A stretch of 64,000 bases of DNA, from positions 270,396-334,395 of the forward strand of contig NZ_BMCX01000002.1 in assembly GCF_014635485.1 (NCBI RefSeq), in the 5' to 3' direction. The position numbers were made by a program, and so were the translations under genes. Of the stretch, positions 53,580-61,847 are shown one piece after another; position 1 is the stretch's first letter, and every line of letters starts with the position of its first letter. A model generated the notes under the pieces. It was not told the origin of the DNA. It did not search any database and saw only the letters and a program-made list of their open reading frames with translations. This DNA is from Corynebacterium pelargi (GTDB lineage Bacteria; Actinomycetota; Actinomycetes; Mycobacteriales; Mycobacteriaceae).

Positions 53580-54533
53580 CTAGCCAACGTTTTTGCAGGC
53601 GTCTGCTTCGGTGACTTCGCAGATCTTGCGGATGGAGTTGTAATCGGCATCAGTAACCGGCAAGTATCCATATTCGATCTCTTCTGGCAGCACGCAGTCT
53701 TGCTCTGAACTGCAGATGCCGGCCTTGACCAATTCCGGTTTATTGGCTTTGGTTTGGATGACCTCGCGGATCTTGTCTACCAATGCCGGGTCGAGGGTCG
53801 AGGTGTTGAGCACGATGGGGTCTTCGGGAATGGGGTTGGAAGTCCAGATCTCTTTGACTGCATCAGGTTTGATCTGGCCGGACTTTTCCAAGGTGGTCAG
53901 CATGGAATCGTGGGCGAAGGCCACTTCGCATTGCTCGGAGTCGAGCCCGAGCAGGGAGGCATCGTGCCCGCCAGCCATGACTGCTTCCACATCATTTTTG
54001 GGATCAATGCCAACGCTGAGCAGACCCTCGGAGGGGACGAGGTATCCGGAGGTAGAGGCTGCGTCGACAAAGCACACCTTCTTGCCCTTGACGTCTTTGA
54101 GATCCTTGATGGCAGAGCCCTGCTTGACGTAGGCGATGGAGCGGTAGGCGGGGGCGTCGTCCTTGTTGTTGGTGGGAGCCGCAATGGGGTCGATATCCAC
54201 ACCGGAGTCCTTGGCAATCACATAGGAGAAAGGCCCATAGGAGGCGATATCGATTTGCCCTGCGCGTTGGCCTTCAATCACTGCGGCGTAGTCGGCAGCG
54301 TTTTGGAAGTTCACCTTCACGCCGGCTTCTTGCTCAATGAGCTTGGCCAAGTTGGAGTAGGTGGATTCGAGGGTTTGGGAAGATTCTGCGGGGACTGCGG
54401 CGAAGGTGACGGACTTTTCTGAGTCGGAACCATCGGAGCTACATGCGCTCAGCCCTGCTGTGAGACTGAGAGCAGCGATGCCTGCAATGGCGGCGGTGGT
54501 AGCGCGTTTGGTGGACCGAGGAAGAGTGGTCAT
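53580..54533 (-). CDS. phnD: Phosphonate-binding lipoprotein
   Basis: A 317-residue extracytoplasmic binding protein. The signal peptide ends at lipobox LSAC (Cys31), and FAAVPAESSQTLESTYSNLA is the PhnD/phosphate-phosphonate binding start. The later YGPFSYVIAKDSG region is also typical. GAGAGGAT precedes the ATG. It is first of phnD-phnC-phnE-hydrolase-dehydrogenase. A candidate GntR site lies about 100 bases upstream. Confidence 0.91.
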   Translation of the reverse strand: MTTLPRSTKRATTAAIAGIAALSLTAGLSACSSDGSDSEKSVTFAAVPAESSQTLESTYSNLAKLIEQEAGVKVNFQNAADYAAVIEGQRAGQIDIASYGPFSYVIAKDSGVDIDPIAAPTNNKDDAPAYRSIAYVKQGSAIKDLKDVKGKKVCFVDAASTSGYLVPSEGLLSVGIDPKNDVEAVMAGGHDASLLGLDSEQCEVAFAHDSMLTTLEKSGQIKPDAVKEIWTSNPIPEDPIVLNTSTLDPALVDKIREVIQTKANKPELVKAGICSSEQDCVLPEEIEYGYLPVTDADYNSIRKICEVTEADACKNVG

Positions 54534-54628
54534 GGGGGAGATATCCTCTCGGGATCGTCGTGGTGCTGGCAGGGGGATGAGGTTTGTGTCCCCGCCTTCA
54601 CTGATGATTGTGAACCACCGCGCGCCAA

Positions 54629-54640
54629 ATATCTATACAA
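54629..54640 (+). promoter_or_regulatory. Candidate GntR operator upstream of phnD
   Basis: ATATCTATACAA here and TTGTCTATATAA at 55953-55964, upstream of the flavoenzyme gene, share TCTATA and nine of 12 bases. Both are near TTGTCTATACAA. The reverse strand TATAGAT may double as the phnD -10. Confidence 0.45.
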
Positions 54641-54672
54641 TTACGAAGAGTTCATCTTGGATAGCTTCTATT

Positions 54673-54759
54673 AACCTTCGCGATAACCAGCCTTCAGCTT
54701 CAGGGTGTGAAAATGCGCTGTTAGTCACAGTATTTCACCACCTGAAGCTGGCGAAGGTT
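54673..54759. repeat. 87-nt imperfect inverted repeat between the flavoenzyme gene and phnD
   Basis: AACCTTCGC pairs with GCGAAGGTT, CAGCTTCAGG with CCTGAAGCTG, and GTGAAA with TTTCAC, around a ~16-base loop with one bulge. No T-run follows, so it is not a standard terminator. It could stabilise or end the flavoenzyme transcript, or be a miniature mobile element. Confidence 0.7.
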
Positions 54760-54784
54760 CAAGGCAACCTGTACATACTTCTTG

Positions 54785-55912
54785 CTAGCACTCGCTCAAG
54801 ATATGCGCCGCAAGGCCGAAGGATAGGGTCATGCCAATGCCGGAAGCCACCACCGCGACCAGGGTTTTTTGGTCTGGTCGGTGAATCACCAAATTGGTGG
54901 CAGGGGAATCGGCATAGGTGCCCTGCCAGCGCTGCTTCACCCGAAGACCCTTTACGCCAAGATAGGCCGCAGCCTTGTTTTGCAGCAGCGTGGCAATGCT
55001 TTCTTCGATAAAGGGCGTTGGACTGTCGTGATAGTCATGAGAATCGCCGACGAGCAAGCCTTCAGGAATGGCGGTGACCATGAGGTTTGCAATGCACTCC
55101 ACCAATTCGGGTTCGCGCTGTTGAAGTTCGCGGCGAAGCTCTGGAACCGAAGCCATGGCGCTAAAGCCGTCGTAGCGGGCCAAGGAGGTGCCGCTGAGCA
55201 TGCAAAAATCAGAGGCGATGTGCTCGGGGCGTTCCACCAGCGCCATGCTGAGGGTGCAGGAGCGCACCTGCTCAGCTTGTGCAATCTCGGGCATGAGGTA
55301 GGAGAGGTTTACGCCAGGGCACACCACCACGCGCTGTGCTTCCCACTGGCCACGGCTGGTATCCACCACGCCATCGGCGGTGGATCGCAACGTGGTATTC
55401 CACTGGAAAATCACGCCCTGAGCTTCGAGCCACTGCGCAAGCTTTGGTGCAGCTTCCCGGGGGTTTACTCGCATATCCAAAGGAAGTAGCGCGCCGCCGA
55501 CGGGCTTGAGGTGGTTGTGTCCGAGCCGCTGCTCAACCTCACCTGGGCTCAACAGCGTTACCTGCTCAACCCCGCGGTGATCTGCGAACTCTTCGAGCAC
55601 GCTCATTTCCACTTCGCTGGTGGCCGGAATCAGGGTGCCCGGCTGGGCTGCCCAAAAGCCTGCATCCTTCGAGGCGCTAGCCCAACCTTCTCGGGATTTC
55701 GCCACCATGGCCTGGAGTTCATCGGCCTGTCCGGTAAAACACGCGTGGCCGAAGTTTTGAATTGAGGCCCCAACTGGACGGGAATTTCTTTCAATTACCA
55801 TCACCTTCAGGCCTTGTTCTAAGGCTCGATAGGCGGTGGCAAGGCCAATGATTCCGGCTCCTACGACGATAAGGTCGAAAGGCTGTGCTGTGTGCTGCTG
55901 ATCTTGTTGCAT
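54785..55912 (-). CDS. FAD-dependent oxidoreductase of phosphonate-catabolism type (glycine-oxidase-like)
   Basis: A 375-residue DAO-family flavoenzyme. VVGAGIIGLATAYRALEQG (FAD site, ~17-35) opens it, and ASIQNFGHACFTGQ follows. It resembles the family TIGR03364 found with phosphonate genes (from memory); members described as PbfC/PbfD oxidise aminoethylphosphonate or its N-methyl forms to phosphonoacetaldehyde. That product would feed the phosphonatase-like hydrolase. The ATG at 55912 is chosen because the FAD motif then lies near the N-terminus. CATAAT ends seven bases before it, so the mRNA may be leaderless. Confidence 0.83.
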   Translation of the reverse strand: MQQDQQHTAQPFDLIVVGAGIIGLATAYRALEQGLKVMVIERNSRPVGASIQNFGHACFTGQADELQAMVAKSREGWASASKDAGFWAAQPGTLIPATSEVEMSVLEEFADHRGVEQVTLLSPGEVEQRLGHNHLKPVGGALLPLDMRVNPREAAPKLAQWLEAQGVIFQWNTTLRSTADGVVDTSRGQWEAQRVVVCPGVNLSYLMPEIAQAEQVRSCTLSMALVERPEHIASDFCMLSGTSLARYDGFSAMASVPELRRELQQREPELVECIANLMVTAIPEGLLVGDSHDYHDSPTPFIEESIATLLQNKAAAYLGVKGLRVKQRWQGTYADSPATNLVIHRPDQKTLVAVVASGIGMTLSFGLAAHILSEC

Positions 55913-55952
55913 GGCCTTTATTATGCTCGCCATGCCCGCCCAAGATCCATGG

Positions 55953-55964
55953 TTGTCTATATAA
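55953..55964 (+). promoter_or_regulatory. Candidate GntR operator upstream of the flavoenzyme gene
   Basis: TTGTCTATATAA, 40 bases before the start of the flavoenzyme gene and in the divergent gap (55913-56219) to the GntR gene. No gene is seen in that gap. Confidence 0.45.
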
Positions 55965-56219
55965 GTTTGGCTAGAATTCACTTGCTTTACCTCATGGCTA
56001 CATCGCGGCATTGATGCAGATAAGGCGGTATTTCCGCCCACGTTTCAGCCGAGAAAACGCCCAAGGTGCTCACCACATGTGGGGTATTCTGATCACTACA
56101 TCATGGCGCCTAGCCTCCTTGCGGAGCATGCGACATGAAAGTGACAAGACATTGATACAGATCGCCCCTAGCGTTCCCACTTGTGCCCACACCGGGTTGA
56201 AGTAGGGCGGGCCTTAGAG

Positions 56220-56996
56220 ATGCAGGACGTGGTTGTGGCATTCCAACAGCATGAATTGATTGCAAATTTCCTGCGTAAAGAGATCACCTCTGGCGCCTTA
56301 CACCCGGGCGATCCTTTGCCTTCCGAGGCGGAGTTATGTGAACAATTCTCCTCTTCTCGCGGGCCGGTACGTCAGGCGATGAGCACCCTGCGCAACGAGG
56401 GCTTGATTTCTTCTGGCCGCGGCCGACGATCGGTGGTGCTGGAGAATATCCGCTCCCAACCTTTCGATTCAGTGATTTCTTTTACGCAGTGGTGTTTGGA
56501 AAGTGGCGTGCAGCCAGGCCAAAAAACCCAGTGGATGATACGCAAGCCTGCCGATAAGCCCATGGCTGATGCGCTAGAAATTGCCGAAGGCGAACCCATT
56601 GTCTCCCTTTTGCGTTTAAGAACCATGGACGGTACGCCTGCGATGCTCGAGCGTCTGACCTATCCGCTGTGGGTTGGCCAACATGTATTGAACTTTGACC
56701 CTGATTCTGGGTCCATTTATCAGCGCATCATCGATTGCGGCGTGGATATCCATCACGCCAGCCGAGCCATCGACGCGATTGCGGCTCCCCAGGAAGACGC
56801 GGAATTGCTCGGTGTTGAACCAGGCGCGCCACTGCTTCGTATGTACCGTCGGGCCTTCACCCGTGAGGGCGTGCCGATCGAGGCTTCCGATGATCGCTAC
56901 TTGCCTTCGCGGGCTCGATTCTCCTTGGTATCAGTTCGCGGCAATCGCTCGCCTTTGAGCCTGGTCACCAACCAGGGTGATGCTGCGAGCGCTTAA
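56220..56996 (+). CDS. GntR-family regulator (HutC/UTRA type), probable phosphonate regulator
   Basis: A 258-residue regulator. The winged helix (about 10-75) contains SEAELCEQFSSSRGPVRQAM, and a UTRA ligand domain spans ~90-240. The ATG at 56220 is chosen as the first start that keeps a normal HutC N-terminus; no strong ribosome site is visible. It diverges from the flavoenzyme gene and is the only regulator near phnDCE. The PhnF-like role is inferred. Confidence 0.83.
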   Translation: MQDVVVAFQQHELIANFLRKEITSGALHPGDPLPSEAELCEQFSSSRGPVRQAMSTLRNEGLISSGRGRRSVVLENIRSQPFDSVISFTQWCLESGVQPGQKTQWMIRKPADKPMADALEIAEGEPIVSLLRLRTMDGTPAMLERLTYPLWVGQHVLNFDPDSGSIYQRIIDCGVDIHHASRAIDAIAAPQEDAELLGVEPGAPLLRMYRRAFTREGVPIEASDDRYLPSRARFSLVSVRGNRSPLSLVTNQGDAASA

Positions 56997-57002
56997 GCAG
57001 GA

Positions 57003-57048
57003 GCTTGTCGACGAAAAATGCCCGCCCACATCACGTGGGCGGGCATTT
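57003..57048. terminator. Bidirectional terminator with the GCTTGTCGACGA tag
   Basis: The tag (57003-57014) is followed by AAATGCCCGCCCAC-ATCAC-GTGGGCGGGCATTT (57016-57048). It serves the GntR gene and the facing small gene. It shares its hairpin core and tag with the nagB terminator. Confidence 0.9.
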
Positions 57049-57059
57049 GGCTGCGCTGC

Positions 57060-57224
57060 TTATTCGCTGCCGAGCTTCTTGTCGGCGGCGTCGCGTGCCT
57101 TGTCGATCTTGTCTGCCTTGTCCTCGCCAAGCTTCTGCTTTGCAACGTCAGCAGCCTTGTCGAGGGCCTTATCGGTGTTCTCCTCGTTGTTGAGGAAGTC
57201 CTTTGCCTTATCCATGATGCCCAT
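57060..57224 (-). CDS. Small antitoxin-domain protein (MT0933/Rv0909 type)
   Basis: A 54-residue, highly charged helical protein beginning GIMDKAKDFLNN and rich in DKAxDKA repeats. This matches the actinobacterial MT0933-antitoxin family as I recall it; CsbD-like stress proteins are an alternative. The ATG at 57224 is chosen because AAGGAG lies six bases upstream. No toxin gene is next to it. Confidence 0.72.
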   Translation of the reverse strand: MGIMDKAKDFLNNEENTDKALDKAADVAKQKLGEDKADKIDKARDAADKKLGSE

Positions 57225-57567
57225 ATGCAACTCCTTCGTATGTTGTTGGGGACATTGACCTTTAAGAGCATAAACCTCATGCTCGGAGGTTGCGAGCTGG
57301 AGGTGAAAATAGCGGGGCAGAAAAAAGGCTTGCAAAAGCGCTTGTCTATACCGTAGTGTTGCACTTTGGACTTTTTCGAGGAGTCCAATTTGTAAACGTA
57401 AAACACCTACTTTGTTGTAGGCCTCCCGCCTTTTGCGGCCGTGCGAGGAAGTGGCAGCGAGCGCTTATAGCTACTGAGCTATAAGAGCGATGAGTGGCCC
57501 AAGAACGCACGGTGACGTTTCAGGTGGGTAGAGGAACCGCAACGAGAAAGGCGCAAGGTCACTTCTT
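57225..57567 (+). promoter_or_regulatory. rpsH leader region with three inverted repeats
   Basis: This 343-base gap carries the upstream region of the second ribosomal block. Three hairpin-forming repeats are present: TTGGACT/AGTCCAA (57366-57372, 57382-57388), CCTAC/GTAGG (about 57406-57420) and a perfect CTTATAGCT-ACTG-AGCTATAAG (57464-57485), about 80 bases before rpsH. Confidence 0.6.
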
Positions 57568-57966
57568 ATGACCATGACCGATCCTATTGCCGACATGCTG
57601 TCGCGCGTGCGCAACGCTAACCACGCGCATCACGACGCCGTGTCGATGCCTTCTTCCAAGCTCAAGGCAAACATTGCCGAGATCTTGAAGCAGGAAGGCT
57701 ACATCGCTGACTACCAGGTTGAGGATGCCAAGGTTGGCAAGACCCTCACCCTGAACCTGAAGTACGGCCCGAACCGCGAAGGCTCCATCCAGGGCCTGCG
57801 TCGCGTGTCCAAGCCGGGTCTGCGCGTGTACGCAAAGTCCACCAACCTGCCGAAGGTGCTCGGCGGCCTGGGCGTGGCTATCATCTCCACCTCCCAGGGT
57901 CTGCTCACCGATCGCCAGGCTCACGAGAAGAAGGTGGGCGGGGAAGTCCTCGCCTACGTCTGGTAA
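57568..57966 (+). CDS. rpsH: 30S ribosomal protein S8
   Basis: A 132-residue protein with [20 protein letters not shown] at its start and the C-terminal [20 protein letters not shown] block. It is first in a six-gene unit rpsH-rplF-rplR-rpsE-rpmD-rplO. S8 binds 16S rRNA and in E. coli also represses the spc operon. The usual upstream partner rplE is 42 kb away here. Confidence 0.98.
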   Translation: MTMTDPIADMLSRVRNANHAHHDAVSMPSSKLKANIAEILKQEGYIADYQVEDAKVGKTLTLNLKYGPNREGSIQGLRRVSKPGLRVYAKSTNLPKVLGGLGVAIISTSQGLLTDRQAHEKKVGGEVLAYVW

Positions 57967-57984
57967 GAGAAGGGGGACTAAAAC

Positions 57985-58521
57985 ATGTCACGTGTAGGTA
58001 AGGCACCTATCGCTATCCCGTCCGGTGTGGACGTCAAGATTGACGGCCAGCACGTAGAGGTAAAAGGCCCTAAGGGCACCCTCAACGTTGACGTACCGGC
58101 TCCGATCTCTGTTGCTGTTGAAGACGGCCAGATCGTGGTCAACCGTCCGGATGATCACCGCAAGAACCGCTCGCTGCACGGTCTTTCCCGTTCGCTCGTG
58201 AACAACATCGTTGTTGGCGTGACCGAGGGCTACACCATCAAGATGGAAATCTTCGGTGTTGGTTACCGTGTGCAGCAAAAGGGCCAGGACCTCGAGTTCT
58301 CCTTGGGTTACTCCCACCCGGTTCTGATCAAGGCTCCGGAAGGCATCACATTCGCTGTGGACGGCAACACCAAGCTGTCCGTTTCCGGTATCGACAAGCA
58401 AAAGGTTGGACAGATCGCCGCCAACATCCGCCGTCTGCGTAAGGACGATCCTTACAAGGGCAAGGGTATTCGCTACGAAGGCGAGCAGATCCGTCGCAAG
58501 GTCGGAAAGACGGGTAAGTAA
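57985..58521 (+). CDS. rplF: 50S ribosomal protein L6
   Basis: A 178-residue protein. [20 protein letters not shown] opens it, and [20 protein letters not shown] is the conserved C-terminus. It starts 18 bases after rpsH and ends three bases before rplR. Confidence 0.98.
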   Translation: MSRVGKAPIAIPSGVDVKIDGQHVEVKGPKGTLNVDVPAPISVAVEDGQIVVNRPDDHRKNRSLHGLSRSLVNNIVVGVTEGYTIKMEIFGVGYRVQQKGQDLEFSLGYSHPVLIKAPEGITFAVDGNTKLSVSGIDKQKVGQIAANIRRLRKDDPYKGKGIRYEGEQIRRKVGKTGK

Positions 58522-58524
58522 AAG

Positions 58525-58932
58525 ATGAGCAACAACGAGAACAACAACGGCAAGCGCCTGCCGGTTGGCAAGGACATTTCCACCCGCCGTCGCCAGGCTC
58601 GCGTACGCCGTCACGAACGCATCCGCAAGAACCTGCGTGGCACTGCCGAGGCTCCTCGCCTCGTCGTCCACCGCTCTTCTCGCCACATGCATGTCCAGGT
58701 CATCGACGACACCAAGGGCCACACCCTTGCTGCCGCTTCCACCATGGAAGCCGATGTTCGTGGCATCGAAGGCGACAAGAAGGCCAAGGGCGCCAAGGTT
58801 GGCCAGCTCATTGCTGAGCGCGCTAAGGCCGCTGGCATTGAAAAGGTCGTCTTTGACCGCGCAGGTTACAAGTACCACGGCCGCGTTGCTGCGCTGGCCG
58901 AGGCTGCTCGCGAAGGTGGTCTGAAGTTCTAA
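58525..58932 (+). CDS. rplR: 50S ribosomal protein L18
   Basis: A 135-residue 5S rRNA-binding protein with [20 protein letters not shown] and [20 protein letters not shown]. It follows rplF directly and is 40 bases before rpsE. Confidence 0.98.
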   Translation: MSNNENNNGKRLPVGKDISTRRRQARVRRHERIRKNLRGTAEAPRLVVHRSSRHMHVQVIDDTKGHTLAAASTMEADVRGIEGDKKAKGAKVGQLIAERAKAAGIEKVVFDRAGYKYHGRVAALAEAAREGGLKF

Positions 58933-58972
58933 TGACCGCTTTCACCAAGAACATCAACGGAAGGATCGCGTA

Positions 58973-59599
58973 ATGCCGGGACGTGAACGGCGTGACGGCG
59001 GACGCTCCGCCGACAACAACAACGACAACCGCAACGAGCGCCGCGGCGGCCGCCGCGACGACCGTCGTAACCAGCAGGACGAGCGCTCGCAGTACATCGA
59101 GCGCGTCGTGACCATCAACCGTGTGTCCAAGGTTGTGAAGGGTGGTCGTCGCTTCAGCTTCACCGCCCTCGTGATCGTTGGCGACGGTAAGGGCATGGTC
59201 GGCGTTGGCTACGGTAAGGCCAAGGAAGTTCCTGCGGCAATCCAAAAGGGTGCAGAAGAAGCACGTAAGAACTTCTTCCGCGTGCCCATGATTGCCGGCA
59301 CCATCACCCACCCCGTGCAGGGCGAAGCCGCTGCCGGTGTTGTGATGATGCGCCCCGCTGCACCTGGTACCGGTGTGATCGCCGGCGGTGCTGCCCGCCC
59401 CGTGCTTGAGTGCGCAGGCGTACAGGACATCCTCTGCAAGTCGCTGGGCTCCGACAACGCCATCAACGTGGTGCACGCCACCGTTGCTGGCCTGAAGCAG
59501 CTCGCTCGCCCCGAAGAGGTTGCCGCTCGCCGCGGTAAGACCTTAGAGGAAGTGGCTCCGGCTCGTATGCTGCGCCAGCGCGCAGGACAGGAGGCGTAA
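58973..59599 (+). CDS. rpsE: 30S ribosomal protein S5
   Basis: A 208-residue protein with an Arg/Asp/Asn-rich N-terminal extension of ~35 residues, usual in actinobacteria. The S5 core follows ([20 protein letters not shown], then [18 protein letters not shown]). It is followed after four bases by rpmD. Confidence 0.98.
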   Translation: MPGRERRDGGRSADNNNDNRNERRGGRRDDRRNQQDERSQYIERVVTINRVSKVVKGGRRFSFTALVIVGDGKGMVGVGYGKAKEVPAAIQKGAEEARKNFFRVPMIAGTITHPVQGEAAAGVVMMRPAAPGTGVIAGGAARPVLECAGVQDILCKSLGSDNAINVVHATVAGLKQLARPEEVAARRGKTLEEVAPARMLRQRAGQEA

Positions 59600-59603
59600 C
59601 ACC

Positions 59604-59789
59604 ATGGCCCTGAAGATCACCCAGAAGAAGGGACTGGTTGGCGCAAACCCGAAGCAGCGTAAGAACATGACTGCTCTCGGCCTCAAGCGCATCAACCACT
59701 CCGTAGTCCGCGAAGATTCCGCAGCCGTGCGTGGCATGATTCATATCGTGCGCCACATGGTTGAGGTAGAAGAAGTGGCAGGGGAGTAA
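59604..59789 (+). CDS. rpmD: 50S ribosomal protein L30
   Basis: A 61-residue protein: [20 protein letters not shown] and [20 protein letters not shown] are L30 hallmarks. It lies between rpsE and rplO with gaps of three to four bases. Confidence 0.98.
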   Translation: MALKITQKKGLVGANPKQRKNMTALGLKRINHSVVREDSAAVRGMIHIVRHMVEVEEVAGE

Positions 59790-59792
59790 AAC

Positions 59793-60242
59793 ATGAGCGA
59801 ACCAATCAAGCTCCACGACCTGCGCCCCGCACCGGGCGCTAACAAGGCCAAGACCCGCGTTGGTCGCGGTGAAGCCTCCAAGGGTAAGACCGCTGGTCGC
59901 GGTACCAAGGGCACCAAGGCTCGTAAGCAAGTTTCGGCTGCTTTCGAGGGTGGCCAGATGCCGCTGCACATGCGTCTGCCCAAGTTGAAGGGCTTCAAGG
60001 CTCGCAACAAGGTCTACTACCAGGTAGTCAACGTTGCAGACCTGCAGAAGCACTTCGAAAACGGTGGCGACGTCACCGTTGCAGACCTCGTTGCTAAGGG
60101 TCTCGTGCGCAAGAACCAGCCCGTCAAGGTGCTGGGTAACGGCGAAATCTCCGCCAAGGTCAATGTGACCGTGGAGAAGTTCTCCAAGTCCGCACAGGAA
60201 AAGATCGAAGCCGCTGGTGGCTCGATCACCGCTTCCAAGTAA
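59793..60242 (+). CDS. rplO: 50S ribosomal protein L15
   Basis: A 149-residue protein with [20 protein letters not shown] and the [15 protein letters not shown] block. It ends the ribosomal block; secY, its usual next gene, is not within the window. A strong terminator follows. Confidence 0.98.
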   Translation: MSEPIKLHDLRPAPGANKAKTRVGRGEASKGKTAGRGTKGTKARKQVSAAFEGGQMPLHMRLPKLKGFKARNKVYYQVVNVADLQKHFENGGDVTVADLVAKGLVRKNQPVKVLGNGEISAKVNVTVEKFSKSAQEKIEAAGGSITASK

Positions 60243-60258
60243 TACTTGCAAGCAGGCA

Positions 60259-60289
60259 CCCCGCTGAGCAGCAGCTCAGCGGGGTTTTG
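60259..60289 (+). terminator. Terminator after rplO
   Basis: CCCCGCTGAG-CAGCAG-CTCAGCGGGG followed by TTTT. Confidence 0.93.
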
Positions 60290-60367
60290 CTATGCCCAAA
60301 CAGGCAAGCAAGAGCCAAGCGATTAGCGTGGATGCAAGATAAGACGGAAAGGACACAGCAACACGCC

Positions 60368-61207
60368 ATGATCCCAAGCACGCATCCCGATGCAACACTC
60401 GCCTTCGACGCAGCCCAAGCTGCAGCCAAGCTCATTCGCGCGAGAAGAGCCGAATACAATCTCGAAGCCCTCGGCGTAGAGCACAAAAGCTCTAGCGTTG
60501 ACCCAGTCACGGTAGTAGATAAAGAATCCGAGCAGCTCATCGCCACCTGCCTGCGTGAATACGAACCCGAAGTGGCCATTTTGGGCGAGGAATCCCAAGC
60601 CGGTGGCAGCCATAGCGGCAACCGACGCTGGATCGTCGACCCCATCGACGGCACCGTGAACTTCCTCTACGATTCCCAGGCCTATGCCGTATCCATTGCC
60701 CTGGAAGTAGCAGGAGCCATCGAAGTAGGCGTGGTCTGTGACGTCCCCGCCGATACCACCTACCTTGCCGTGCGAGACGAAGGCGCTTGGCGTTTCAGCC
60801 ACGGCCAATGGCAGCGTGTAAGCTGCTCGCAGCCAAAGTCCCTCGCTAGCACGCTCGTTGCTACGGGCTTTAGCTACGTCTCAAGCCGCAGAGACACTCA
60901 AGGCGAGTTGCTTGCACACTTGCTTGGGCAGGTACGAGATATACGGCGCTTCGGCTCGGCTGCACTCGACCTATGCCGAGTAGCAGAAGGCAGCGTAGAC
61001 GCCTACTACGAACACGGCCTGAATCCTTGGGATTTTGCTGCCGGAAGCCTCATCGCCGCAGAAGCTGGAGCAGTGTGCACGGTGCCAACCTTAGACACGT
61101 TTGGCGATCAGCCCGCGCTCCTTTGTGCTGCAGCACCCTCAATAGCTCAAGAGCTTGCAGCCTTGCTCCCACAAGACCTTAAAAAAGAGAGCATTAGCAC
61201 AGCGTAG
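60368..61207 (+). CDS. Inositol-monophosphatase-family phosphatase
   Basis: A 279-residue Mg-dependent phosphatase. GEESQAGG, WIVDPIDGTVNF and the C-terminal NPWDFAAGSLIAAEAG are the metal-binding motifs of the family. The ATG at 60368 has GGAAAGGA somewhat far upstream (about 14 bases); an ATG at 60332 is an alternative. Substrates in this family include inositol-, histidinol- and fructose-phosphates, and the sequence alone does not decide. It is the first gene after the ribosomal block. Confidence 0.88.
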   Translation: MIPSTHPDATLAFDAAQAAAKLIRARRAEYNLEALGVEHKSSSVDPVTVVDKESEQLIATCLREYEPEVAILGEESQAGGSHSGNRRWIVDPIDGTVNFLYDSQAYAVSIALEVAGAIEVGVVCDVPADTTYLAVRDEGAWRFSHGQWQRVSCSQPKSLASTLVATGFSYVSSRRDTQGELLAHLLGQVRDIRRFGSAALDLCRVAEGSVDAYYEHGLNPWDFAAGSLIAAEAGAVCTVPTLDTFGDQPALLCAAAPSIAQELAALLPQDLKKESISTA

Positions 61208-61274
61208 AAGGTATGTCTTGGCGTAGATTGAAAACGTCAGAAACGCTAAAAAGCAAGAATTTTCAGGAGCATCA

Positions 61275-61790
61275 ATGATCACAGCAAAGAACTGGATGGC
61301 GCTGCTCGTGGGCGTGTTATTCATCATTGCCGGCATGTTGGTCTTTGCCAACCCGGTATGGAATATGGCCACCCTGGGCTGGATCTTCACCTTCATCGTC
61401 TTAGTCGATGCCATCATCGCCATCGTCGACTACTTCCAACGCCCCAAAGCCTTCAGAAGCGGATGGGACCTCGCCTTAGCCGTGCTGACGCTGATCATTG
61501 GCATCGGCCTACTTGGCAATTCCGCCATGGCGCAGGCAACCATCGTGCCCTACCTGGTGGGATTCTGGCTGATCTTCATTGGTGCTGGCCGCATCGCCGC
61601 TGGGGTTGTAGGCCCGCGCTCGCTCAAAGCCACCTTGCTCATCTCCGGCACCTTGGTGCTCGTACTCGGCGTGGCCGTGATGTTTAATCCGCTGTTCTCT
61701 GCGATTGTGCTGTCCTATGTTTTCGCATCCGTACTCATCGTCTTTGGCGTGATCCGTGTGCTCGAATTCTTCAGGCCAGCAGAAGCCTAA
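61275..61790 (+). CDS. HdeD-like (DUF308) membrane protein
   Basis: A 171-residue protein with six predicted helices, from NWMALLVGVLFIIAGMLVFA onward, ending in a short Arg/Glu tail. This fits the HdeD/DUF308 family of small stress-linked membrane proteins. TTTCAGGAGC precedes the ATG. It is monocistronic and convergent with fdhD. Confidence 0.83.
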   Translation: MITAKNWMALLVGVLFIIAGMLVFANPVWNMATLGWIFTFIVLVDAIIAIVDYFQRPKAFRSGWDLALAVLTLIIGIGLLGNSAMAQATIVPYLVGFWLIFIGAGRIAAGVVGPRSLKATLLISGTLVLVLGVAVMFNPLFSAIVLSYVFASVLIVFGVIRVLEFFRPAEA

Positions 61791-61802
61791 ACGCAAAAAA
61801 GT

Positions 61803-61832
61803 ACGAGGCCGGGCTGAGAAAGCCCGGCCTCG
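61803..61832. terminator. Bidirectional terminator between HdeD-like gene and fdhD
   Basis: ACGAGGCCGGGCT-GAGA-AGCCCGGCCTCGT, with A-rich and T-rich flanks. Confidence 0.92.
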
Positions 61833-61847
61833 TTGGTTTTCAAGGTG

